From Gammaproteobacteria bacterium (lineage in GTDB: Bacteria > Pseudomonadota > Gammaproteobacteria > Natronospirales > REEB76), in assembly GCA_028871235.1 (NCBI GenBank), contig JAGWNO010000003.1:1-31023 (forward strand): a stretch of DNA of 31,023 nt, in the 5' to 3' direction. Positions 1-7,123 of this stretch are shown here, piece after piece. The notes beneath the pieces were generated by a model, which saw only the letters and a list, made by a program, of their open reading frames with translations, was not told the origin of the DNA and searched no databases. The translations under genes and the position numbers were made by a program. The first letter of the stretch is position 1; each line of letters opens with the position of its first letter.

Positions 1-698
1 GCCAGCAGTGTCAGATTCACCGCGCGCCTGGAATTGGTGTTAACGCCAGGCCAAGCTGGCGGCTTCAGATTGCGCAACGCATCCATCTCGGCCAGCAGCT
101 GTAGCTTCGCGGTCTCAACGGGTTTGAACTGCGCGTTCAGCCTGTTGATCTCGTATTGCGTGTGCTTGCGTTTGCGCCGCTGCCAGAATCCCTGCAGCCT
201 GTCCAGCCCCTGCTGCAGCTCGCCAAGCGTGTTACGCAGGTTGCGCCAGTCGTGCTCTATCTTGTCGACCTGCTTCGTCAAGTCATCAAGACGCCGGTTT
301 CTGTCGCGCTCGAAATTTTCCTCAAAGGCGGCGCGTTCGGCATTCACATAGCGACCGCTGAGTTCTTCGGACAGCAGGCGAAGCTGCTGGCGGCAGGTGT
401 CCCATACGGCACGCAATTGGTAATAAACGATGGCGTTCTGGCCTTTTTCAGGATCCGCAAGCATCTGTTCGATGCTGGTAAGTTGGCGGTGCAACTCTTC
501 ATGACGGGCTCGCAGGTCTTCCAAGTCGGTCCTGAGCACATCGCGCTCGGCCCGCACCTGTTCCAGCTCCCGTTTGAACAGGTTGCGGTTCTCGAAGAGC
601 TCCACGAGTTTTTTATTATCTTCGGGCGACAACTCCATTTCATCCGTCTCGGCAGATGTATCCCTGCCAGCAAGAACTTTTCTGAAAAACGCCGCCAT
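1..698 (-). CDS. Coiled-coil protein of unknown function (3' end cut by window edge)
   Basis: The minus-strand frame is open from an ATG at 698 down to base 1 (232 complete codons) and leaves the window, so the C-terminus is missing. The start is supported by a GAGGG ribosome-binding sequence about 8 nt upstream. The protein has no signal peptide. From about residue 20 it is rich in charged residues with heptad-like Leu/Ile spacing (LFENRNLFKRELEQVRAERD near residues 34-53), which predicts long helices and coiled coil. A second Arg/Lys/Gln-rich helical stretch covers about residues 135-215. I recognise no enzyme motif or named family. It lies 254 bp downstream of the DUF1249 gene in the same direction. 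A scaffold or structural role is only a guess from the coiled coil. Wrong-frame ORFs on both strands overlap it, but the unbroken frame and helical composition favour this reading. Confidence 0.75.
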   Translation of the reverse strand, partial: MAAFFRKVLAGRDTSAETDEMELSPEDNKKLVELFENRNLFKRELEQVRAERDVLRTDLEDLRARHEELHRQLTSIEQMLADPEKGQNAIVYYQLRAVWDTCRQQLRLLSEELSGRYVNAERAAFEENFERDRNRRLDDLTKQVDKIEHDWRNLRNTLGELQQGLDRLQGFWQRRKRKHTQYEINRLNAQFKPVETAKLQLLAEMDALRNLKPPAWPGVNTNSRRAVNLTLL

Positions 699-952
699 TG
701 ATTACACCCTCGGTTCCCACATGAGCGACTGCAGGCCCCGCCGGGCTTATGTGCGTCGCTCAAAACTCAATTCACATGCGCTTGCCCCTTTAATATACGG
801 CAAACCCTAGGCAATGGGCATATGACCGCCAAGCGGGCAGCGGTACACTATTTATGATTGAAGAGCATGGCCCGCGCAGGCTGCGATGCAGCCGGAGAGC
901 CGCCTATCGGTAGCAATAATCCGCAGAAACTACAGGATCTTGCCCAGCATGC
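699..952. other. Intergenic region between the coiled-coil gene and the DUF1249 gene
   Basis: No convincing coding frame is present. A perfect 6-bp stem with a 3-nt loop (GGCTGC-GAT-GCAGCC) sits at 879-893 but lacks a T-tract, so it is a poor terminator. On the minus strand a TATATT hexamer at 797-792 could be the -10 box for the downstream coiled-coil gene; I found no good -35 partner. Confidence 0.4.
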
Positions 953-1372
953 CTATGCAAACACGTGACGGTTGTCCAGACAATATGCTAACCACTTATT
1001 GAGGAAAATATTGAGCGTCCAGCGGCGCTCCAGCTCGTACGCCGCCGGCAACAGCACGCCCTTGACGGCCGCATGTCGCGGCGGCTGCTGGCTGCAACTG
1101 GCCGCTTCCACCAGACGTGCGTCATGATAGATACGCAATAACAGGTCCGGATATACCGAACTGCATCCGTCCGCATCGAAACGGTAGGTCATGCGCAGCG
1201 AAGTGGTGTAGCGGCACCGCTCCTCCAGCGTCAGAAAAAGGCTGAGATCCGTAGCGCTGACGGAAACCAGCACCGGCGGCAGGCGCAGCAGTTCACCCAG
1301 CAACTGGCGCAAGCGGCTGTGATTGTCGGCATAGAGTGTCATGAGCGCCGCAAAACTGCGGGGTCGCACCAT
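953..1372 (-). CDS. DUF1249 family protein (YqiB-like)
   Basis: This is a 139-residue cytoplasmic protein matching the DUF1249 family, whose E. coli member YqiB is 140 residues and functionally uncharacterised. Shared features visible here are an N-terminal block ending FAALMTLYADNHSRL, a central ERCRYTT segment, a Leu-Arg-Ile-Tyr-His-Asp-Ala (LRIYHDA) core followed by two adjacent Gln, and a C-terminal block where FLNKWLAYCL parallels FLADWLRYCL of YqiB. The frame is open upstream to an ATG at 1405. I chose the ATG at 1372 because AAGGTG lies 5 nt before it, the length then matches YqiB, and a TATGAT -10-like box at 1422-1417 would start the transcript near 1410. In E. coli yqiB sits by nudF and cpdA; neither is seen here. 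It is divergent from phosphoglucomutase. Confidence 0.88.
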   Translation of the reverse strand: MVRPRSFAALMTLYADNHSRLRQLLGELLRLPPVLVSVSATDLSLFLTLEERCRYTTSLRMTYRFDADGCSSVYPDLLLRIYHDARLVEAASCSQQPPRHAAVKGVLLPAAYELERRWTLNIFLNKWLAYCLDNRHVFA

Positions 1373-1411
1373 GCGCACACCTTGAGCAGCGGTTTCGATG
1401 AACATGCCGGC

Positions 1412-1424
1412 ACTATATCATACG
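1412..1424. promoter_or_regulatory. Candidate -10 element(s) between DUF1249 gene and pgm
   Basis: The AT-rich stretch reads TATGAT on the minus strand (1422-1417), one base from the consensus TATAAT and correctly placed for the DUF1249 gene starting at 1372. On the plus strand the same bases give TATATC (1414-1419), which could serve pgm. No convincing -35 hexamer was found for either direction, so this is tentative. Confidence 0.35.
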
Positions 1425-1466
1425 CAGGTCAGCACCCAGACTTGGCAAACCGCCCCACCCGAAGGC

Positions 1467-3104
1467 ATGATGAAGGTTCTCACCACCATTACCCGCCCGT
1501 TCAACGATCAGAAACCGGGGACCGCGGGATTGCGCAAGCCCGTTGCGGTATTCCGACAGCCGCATTATCTCGAGAACTTCATCCAGTCCATTTTCGATAC
1601 CTGTCCTGCGCTCAGTAATGCGGCACTGGTCATCGGTGGTGACGGCCGCTTCTACAATCGTGAAGCCATCGCCATCCTGTTGCGCATGGCGGCCGCGAAC
1701 GGCGTCAAACGCGTTGTCGTGGGTCGCGGTGGCCTGCTATCCACACCCGCTGCATCATTAATGATCCCCCATGTGGCTGCCGCAGGTGGTTTCATCCTTA
1801 CTGCCAGCCACAACCCCGGCGGCCCGGAAGGTGATTTCGGCATCAAGTTCAACATCGCCAACGGCGGCCAGGCGTCAGAAACGCTGACCAACGCCATTTA
1901 TCAGCGCAGCCTCAATATCGACCGCTATCTGATACTGGATACGGCAGCCGGCATCGATATCGATGCACCAGGCCGGCAGGCCCTGGCCGCTATGTCCATT
2001 GATATCGTCGATCCTGTCGCCCATTACGCGGACACACTGGAACGGCTGTTCGATTTCGAACGCATCCGGACACTTGTTGCAAATGGGAAATTCCGCATGC
2101 GTTTCGATGCACTGCATGCCGTAACCGGTCCTTATGCCGAAGAGATACTCGAACACCGCCTGGGCGCGCCGCCTGGAACCGTGCTGCATGGCATACCCCG
2201 GCAGGATTTCGCCGGTCAGCATCCTGATCCAAATCCCCATGACGCGGCTGGATTCGTACGGCTGTTCATGGGCGCCGACAGCCCGGATTTCGGCGGCGCC
2301 TCTGACGGTGATGGCGACCGCAATATGATCCTGGGTCGTGGTCACATGGTCTCCCCTGGCGACAGTCTCGCAGTGCTGGCTGCCAGTGCACGGCACGTTC
2401 CGGGTTATAGGGATGGATTGACCGGCGTGGCGCGTTCCATGCCTACCAGCCAGGCAGTGGACCGGGTGGCAGGCAAGCTCGGTGTGCCCTGCTACGAGAC
2501 ACCCAGCGGCTGGCGTTTCTTCTGCAATCTCCTGGACGCCGGCATGATCAGCCTCTGCGGCGAAGAGAGTTTTGGCACCAGCAGCAATCATGCGCGGGAG
2601 AAAGATGGCCTGTGGGCGGTGCTCTTCTGGCTGAATCTCATCGCCGTCCGTGGTGAAACCGTCGATGAGATACTGCTGCAGCACTGGCGGGAATATGGCA
2701 GGGATTTCTTTCAGCGCCATGACTTTTTCATAGCGGACACGGAACTGTCTGAGCAACTGATGAGCCGCCTGGCCAATTCCATCAACACGCTGGCGGGCAA
2801 ACAAACCGGCGGATTGACCGTGCGTACGGCAGACAGCTTTACCTATCGCGACCCGGTGGACGGCAGCATCAGCCGCAATCAGGGTTTGCGGGTATTCACT
2901 GAGAACGGCGGCCGAATCGTCTATCGTCTCTCGGGTACCGGCACACGTGGCGCCACACTGCGCATCTACCTGGAACAATATGAGACCGACCAGTCACGCC
3001 AGCAGCAAACACCCGCCAGCGTTCTGGCGCCGCTGGCACGCATGGCATACACCCTCGCGCGCCTTGAAAATTTCGGCATCAGCACGCCGACGAGCATCAT
3101 CTGA
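1467..3104 (+). CDS. pgm: Phosphoglucomutase, alpha-D-glucose phosphate-specific
   Basis: The enzyme interconverts glucose-1-phosphate and glucose-6-phosphate in the cytosol, linking central metabolism to nucleotide-sugar and glycogen synthesis. It is about 546 residues, typical of the eukaryote-like PGM class whose N-terminus reads FDGQKPGTSGLRK (here FNDQKPGTAGLRKP). The catalytic phosphoserine loop TASHNPGG carries Ser near residue 114. The metal loop DGDGDR is near 280-285, the sugar-binding GEESFG near 365, and a phosphate-binding RLSGTGTRGATLRIYLEQYE lies near the C-terminus. All key motifs are intact. The frame is open back to an ATG at 1398, but the tandem ATGs at 1467 and 1470 lie right before the family's conserved start. 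It runs tail-to-tail with ppsR, with one base between the two stop codons. TASHNPGG and the conserved N-terminus favour glucose over mannose specificity. Confidence 0.93.
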   Translation: MMKVLTTITRPFNDQKPGTAGLRKPVAVFRQPHYLENFIQSIFDTCPALSNAALVIGGDGRFYNREAIAILLRMAAANGVKRVVVGRGGLLSTPAASLMIPHVAAAGGFILTASHNPGGPEGDFGIKFNIANGGQASETLTNAIYQRSLNIDRYLILDTAAGIDIDAPGRQALAAMSIDIVDPVAHYADTLERLFDFERIRTLVANGKFRMRFDALHAVTGPYAEEILEHRLGAPPGTVLHGIPRQDFAGQHPDPNPHDAAGFVRLFMGADSPDFGGASDGDGDRNMILGRGHMVSPGDSLAVLAASARHVPGYRDGLTGVARSMPTSQAVDRVAGKLGVPCYETPSGWRFFCNLLDAGMISLCGEESFGTSSNHAREKDGLWAVLFWLNLIAVRGETVDEILLQHWREYGRDFFQRHDFFIADTELSEQLMSRLANSINTLAGKQTGGLTVRTADSFTYRDPVDGSISRNQGLRVFTENGGRIVYRLSGTGTRGATLRIYLEQYETDQSRQQQTPASVLAPLARMAYTLARLENFGISTPTSII

Positions 3105-3105
3105 A

Positions 3106-3927
3106 TCAGAAGCGGCGTTTGATGCCGGTCTGGTGCAGGATGGTGGAGGCAATCTCCTCAATTGATGGGTGCGTGGTGTTCATGTGCGGCACCCCCGCTG
3201 CCTTGAAGATGTCTTCGGCGCGCTCCACCTCGTAACGTACCTGGTCAGATGAGGCATAACGGCTGTCGGGCCGGCGCTGGTGGCGAATCTGCTGCAAGCG
3301 CGAGGGTTCGATGGTGAGACCATAGAGTTTTTCCCGGAACGGCAACAGCGTCTGCGGCAGACGGCCGCGCTGCAGATCATCCTCGGTGAGCGGATAATTT
3401 GCCGCGAAGATACCGAATTGCAGGGCCAAGTACAGGCAGGTGGGCGTCTTGCCGGAGCGCGACACGCCCACTAATACCACATCAGCCCTGGGATAATGCT
3501 TGGTGGTGATACCGTCATCGTTTGCGAGTGCGAAGTTCACCGCTTCTATGCGATTGATATAGGCCGCATCGCTGGCAGATGCATGCGCACGCCCGGCGGT
3601 GTGGGAGGATTTCATGTGGAGCTCGCGTTCCAGCGGCCCGATGAAAGCATCGAAGAAATCCAGGTACAGTCCCGTGCTCCTGCGGATTACCGCACGCGTG
3701 GCATCATCCACCACCGTGCTGAACACGATCGGGCGGGCGCTGTCCTCCAGGGCGGTGGCGTTGATACGCACTACCGCCTCGTTCGCCTTGTCAACACTGG
3801 CGATAAATGGCAAAGTGACCTGCCGGAACCCGGCACCGTCGAACTGACTCATGAGACTCCGTCCCAGGGCTTCTGCCGTGATACCGGTGCGGTCCGAAAC
3901 GAAGAATACCGTGCGTTGTTTTTCCAT
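3106..3927 (-). CDS. ppsR: PEP synthase regulatory protein (bifunctional kinase/pyrophosphorylase, DUF299)
   Basis: PpsR controls phosphoenolpyruvate synthase by ADP-dependent phosphorylation of a Thr next to the catalytic His and by phosphate-dependent removal of that phosphate. The start at 3927 gives 273 residues, close to 277 for the E. coli protein. Its N-terminus is RTVFFVSDRTGITAE, the standard family opening. A P-loop-like GVSRSGKT covers residues 154-161, followed by PTCLYLAL. A further in-frame ATG at 4017 would add 30 residues that do not look conserved and would overlap the ppsA start, so I reject it. No strong ribosome-binding site precedes 3927. It is divergent from its target gene ppsA, an arrangement well known from other proteobacteria, which supports both names. 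Confidence 0.93.
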   Translation of the reverse strand: MEKQRTVFFVSDRTGITAEALGRSLMSQFDGAGFRQVTLPFIASVDKANEAVVRINATALEDSARPIVFSTVVDDATRAVIRRSTGLYLDFFDAFIGPLERELHMKSSHTAGRAHASASDAAYINRIEAVNFALANDDGITTKHYPRADVVLVGVSRSGKTPTCLYLALQFGIFAANYPLTEDDLQRGRLPQTLLPFREKLYGLTIEPSRLQQIRHQRRPDSRYASSDQVRYEVERAEDIFKAAGVPHMNTTHPSIEEIASTILHQTGIKRRF

Positions 3928-3949
3928 GGTCAGGCCATCGGGAGTGAGG

Positions 3950-3980
3950 TTCCGTTTGTTCACGGCGGATGCAGTATAAC
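3950..3980. promoter_or_regulatory. Overlapping divergent -10 elements for ppsA and ppsR
   Basis: The bases AGTATAAC at 3973-3980 read TATAAC on the plus strand (3975-3980), five of six consensus bases, facing ppsA. On the minus strand they read TATACT (3978-3973), also five of six, facing ppsR. -35 hexamers are poor in both directions (TTCCGT with a 19-bp spacer on plus; CTGAAT with a 17-bp spacer on minus). The 88-bp gap leaves room for about 40 nt of leader on each side. Confidence 0.45.
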
Positions 3981-4015
3981 CTCCCAAAGAGCTCCATTCA
4001 GGTACGGGGACAGAC

Positions 4016-6388
4016 ATGGACCAACGCTATGTGATCGGCTTCGAGCATCTTGGCATGCGCGATGTGGACAAGGTGGGCGGCAAGAACGCCTCCCTGGGCG
4101 AGATGATCAGCCATCTGAGCAGTCTGGGAGTGTCTGTACCGGGTGGATTCGCCACTACCGCCGGTGCCTATCGCGAGTTACTGGCCCATGACGGCCTGAC
4201 GACATACATCATCAAGGCACTCGCCAAACTCAACGTGGACGATGTGGTGGCGCTGGCCGACACCGGTGCGCGCATCCGCAAACGGATCATGGCGCAGCCC
4301 TTTCCCGCCGCGCTGGAGCAAACCCTGCGCGCGGCTTATGCCAGCTTGGTGGAGCAATCCGGCAAGGAAATATCCGTGGCGGTTCGTTCCTCCGCCACCG
4401 CTGAGGACCTGCCGGATGCCTCGTTTGCCGGTCAGCAGGAAACCGTCCTCAATGTGCGCGGTATTGATCAGGTGCTGCATGCCGTGAAGGAGGTATTCGC
4501 TTCACTGTACAACGACCGAGCCATCACCTACCGGGTGCATCATGGTTTCGACCATGCGCAGGTGGCGCTGTCCGCCGGCATCCAGCGCATGGTGCGCAGT
4601 GATCTCGGCACCAGCGGCGTCATATTCACGCTGGATACCGAATCCGGTTTCGACAAGGTGGTATTCATCACCGCATCATACGGTCTCGGTGAGACGGTGG
4701 TCCAGGGCGCGGTCAATCCGGACGAATTTTACGTGTACAAGCCGGCACTCGAAACCGGCAAGTTGCCCATCGTGCGCCGCAATATCGGCAGCAAGGCCAT
4801 CATGATGATTTACGGAGACAGTGATGATCATGGAAAACCGGTGAAGACCGTGGAGGTGCATGCGGAAGCGCGCATGCGCTTCTGCATAAGCGATGATGAT
4901 GTCATTGCTCTGGCCAAGCAAGCACTCATCATAGAAAAACACTACACACGCCCCATGGATATCGAATGGGCCAAGGATGGCGGCGACGGTAAACTTTATA
5001 TATTGCAGGCACGGCCGGAGACCGTGAAGAGCCGCGCAAGCCAGAGCATCGAACGTTACAGCCTTGAACAACGCGGCCAGGTGCTGGTGGAGGGCCGCAG
5101 CATCGGCCAGAAGATCGGCGCCGGCACCGCCCGAATCATACACAGCACCAGCGAGATGAGCCGCATACTGCCGGGCGAGGTGCTGGTCACCGATATGACG
5201 GATCCCGACTGGGAACCCATCATGAAACGCGCTGCCGCCATCGTCACCAACCGCGGCGGACGTACCTGTCATGCGGCCATCATCGCCCGGGAACTGGGCA
5301 TCCCGGCGGTGGTGGGCTGCGGCAACGCCACCGGGATCATCAAGGACGGCCAGCCGGTGACCGTATCCTGCGCCGAGGGCGATACCGGTTTCATCTACGC
5401 GGGCAAACTGGAATTCGAGCGCCGCGAGATCAGCATGCGCAACATGCCGGAGGCGCCGCTAAATATCATGATGAACGTGGGCAACCCGGATCGGGCCTTC
5501 GATTTCGCCGGCATCCCCAACAAGGGGGTGGGCCTGGCGCGCCTGGAGTTCATCATCAACCGCATGATCGGCGTGCACCCCAAGGCGCTGCTCAATTTCG
5601 AGCAGCAACCCGCCGACGTGAAACAGGCCATCCGTGAGCGTACGGCCGGTTACCGGGACCCGGTGAGTTTCTACGTGGACCGGCTGGCGGAAGGTATCGC
5701 CACCATCGCCGCGGCATTCGCGCCACAGGCGGTGATCGTGCGCACTTCCGACTTCAAGTCCAACGAATACGCCAACCTTATCGGCGGACGCCAGTATGAG
5801 CCGCATGAGGAAAATCCCATGCTGGGTTTCCGCGGCGCCGCGCGCTACATTGCCGCCAGTTTCCGCGACTGCTTCGAGCTGGACTGTCGGGCGCTCCGCA
5901 AGGTGCGCGAGGATATGGGTCTCGATAACGTGCAGGTCATGATCCCGTTCGTGCGTACCCTGGACGAAGCGAAACAGGTGACCGAGATACTGGCGGACTA
6001 CGGGCTGAAACGCGGCGAACACGGCCTCAAAATCATCATGATGTGTGAGTTGCCTTCCAACGCCCTGCTGGCGGAGAGATTCCTGGAGTACTTCGATGGT
6101 TTCTCCATCGGTTCCAACGACATGACCCAGCTGGCCCTGGGCCTCGACCGGGATTCAGGTGTCATCGCCCATCTCTTTGACGAACGTAATGAGGCCGTGA
6201 AGACACTGCTGTCCATGGCCATCCAGGCCTGCCGCAAGCACAGGAAATATATCGGCATCTGCGGTCAGGGCCCCTCGGACCACCCCGATTTGGCCCGCTG
6301 GCTGCTGGATCAGGGTATAGAAAGCGTATCCCTGAACCCGGACACGGTCGTGGAGACCTGGCTGTATCTCGCCGGGAAAGCCAAGTGA
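4016..6388 (+). CDS. ppsA: Phosphoenolpyruvate synthase (pyruvate, water dikinase)
   Basis: PpsA makes phosphoenolpyruvate from pyruvate and ATP, giving AMP and phosphate, the entry step of gluconeogenesis from pyruvate or lactate. The 790-residue length matches the family (792 in E. coli). In order it has the N-terminal ATP-grasp/PPDK nucleotide domain (conserved KNASLGEMI near 24-32; SSATAEDLPDASFAGQQET near 123), the swivelling phosphohistidine domain with GGRTCHAAIIARELGIPAV (catalytic His near 419, preceded by the Thr that PpsR would modify), and the C-terminal TIM barrel with MLGFRGAARY, SIGSNDMTQLALGLDRDSG and the catalytic Cys of GICGQGPSDHPD near 749. No key residue is missing. GGGGA lies just upstream of the ATG. 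The 2OG oxygenase gene begins 13 bp after its stop, so the two may be co-transcribed. Confidence 0.97.
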   Translation: MDQRYVIGFEHLGMRDVDKVGGKNASLGEMISHLSSLGVSVPGGFATTAGAYRELLAHDGLTTYIIKALAKLNVDDVVALADTGARIRKRIMAQPFPAALEQTLRAAYASLVEQSGKEISVAVRSSATAEDLPDASFAGQQETVLNVRGIDQVLHAVKEVFASLYNDRAITYRVHHGFDHAQVALSAGIQRMVRSDLGTSGVIFTLDTESGFDKVVFITASYGLGETVVQGAVNPDEFYVYKPALETGKLPIVRRNIGSKAIMMIYGDSDDHGKPVKTVEVHAEARMRFCISDDDVIALAKQALIIEKHYTRPMDIEWAKDGGDGKLYILQARPETVKSRASQSIERYSLEQRGQVLVEGRSIGQKIGAGTARIIHSTSEMSRILPGEVLVTDMTDPDWEPIMKRAAAIVTNRGGRTCHAAIIARELGIPAVVGCGNATGIIKDGQPVTVSCAEGDTGFIYAGKLEFERREISMRNMPEAPLNIMMNVGNPDRAFDFAGIPNKGVGLARLEFIINRMIGVHPKALLNFEQQPADVKQAIRERTAGYRDPVSFYVDRLAEGIATIAAAFAPQAVIVRTSDFKSNEYANLIGGRQYEPHEENPMLGFRGAARYIAASFRDCFELDCRALRKVREDMGLDNVQVMIPFVRTLDEAKQVTEILADYGLKRGEHGLKIIMMCELPSNALLAERFLEYFDGFSIGSNDMTQLALGLDRDSGVIAHLFDERNEAVKTLLSMAIQACRKHRKYIGICGQGPSDHPDLARWLLDQGIESVSLNPDTVVETWLYLAGKAK

Positions 6389-6401
6389 GCATGGTATCGC
6401 C

Positions 6402-7052
6402 ATGAGCTACCAGCACGAGACCCGATTCGAGGATCACTTCCCCATCAGCGTGATGATCAGTCATCATGCGGGTCTGGAGCACATAAACCGCGAGATTTTC
6501 ACGGTAATCCGTCAGCTACAGGCGCAATTCCAGGAAGATACGCGAGAGAACGAAGCGCTCAGCGGCACCACCACCACCTACGGTGGTTACCAGACATCCA
6601 GGAAGATGATGTTCCTGAACCGCGAAGAACCCGCTATCCGCACGCTCCGTGACCAGGTGATCCTGCCGGGTATCGGGCGTTATCTGCAGCAATCATATGA
6701 TGACAAACTGCGGAACAGCGGCACGCGCACCGTCTCTTGGGCCAACATCCTCTCGGAAGGTGACTGGCAGGCACCGCATATGCATCCCTCCGTCGGCAAC
6801 CTTGCAAGCGGCGTGTATTATGTGGAGACGCCCGATAAGCCCACGCCACAGGGCTGCATCGAATTCCTGAATCCGCATCCGGTCGCACACCATCACGGCA
6901 TCAGTCTCACACGCCGCCTCCACCCCAAGGCCGGCGATCTCATCATTTTCCCACCCTACTACATTCATTACGTCTATCCCTTTCGTGGCGCGGGCGAACG
7001 CGCCATTGTCGCCTTCGATGTGATCCTGCAGACGACCCAGTTCATCTTCTGA
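6402..7052 (+). CDS. 2OG-Fe(II) oxygenase family protein (TIGR02466/2OG-FeII_Oxy_5-like)
   Basis: This 216-residue protein looks like a non-haem iron, 2-oxoglutarate-dependent oxygenase of the double-stranded beta-helix fold. It has the H-x-H form of the first metal motif (H126 and H128 in WQAPHMHPS), followed by the SGVYYVETP strand typical of this subfamily. The distal His is H189 in GDLIIFPPYYIHYVYPF, and Arg 200 in GERAIVAFDV is positioned to bind the 2-oxoglutarate carboxylate. The substrate is unknown. Family members are often annotated only as putative 2OG-Fe(II) oxygenases. There is no signal peptide. It sits 13 bp downstream of ppsA and about 70 bp upstream of an aldehyde dehydrogenase, suggesting one transcript. 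The family call is firm on the metal ligands; the function is open. Confidence 0.82.
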   Translation: MSYQHETRFEDHFPISVMISHHAGLEHINREIFTVIRQLQAQFQEDTRENEALSGTTTTYGGYQTSRKMMFLNREEPAIRTLRDQVILPGIGRYLQQSYDDKLRNSGTRTVSWANILSEGDWQAPHMHPSVGNLASGVYYVETPDKPTPQGCIEFLNPHPVAHHHGISLTRRLHPKAGDLIIFPPYYIHYVYPFRGAGERAIVAFDVILQTTQFIF

Positions 7053-7123
7053 CGCGTCACCGGGACTTGCCGGCAGCCATACGCCACCGCATGATGGGTG
7101 CCCCGCGGATAAGAGGCGCCTGC

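Noticed and set aside
1875..2978. Long minus-strand open frame (about 367 codons) inside phosphoglucomutase
   Set aside because: It lies entirely opposite a gene with intact catalytic motifs, has no recognisable domain, and its composition is that of an antisense frame of GC-rich coding DNA.
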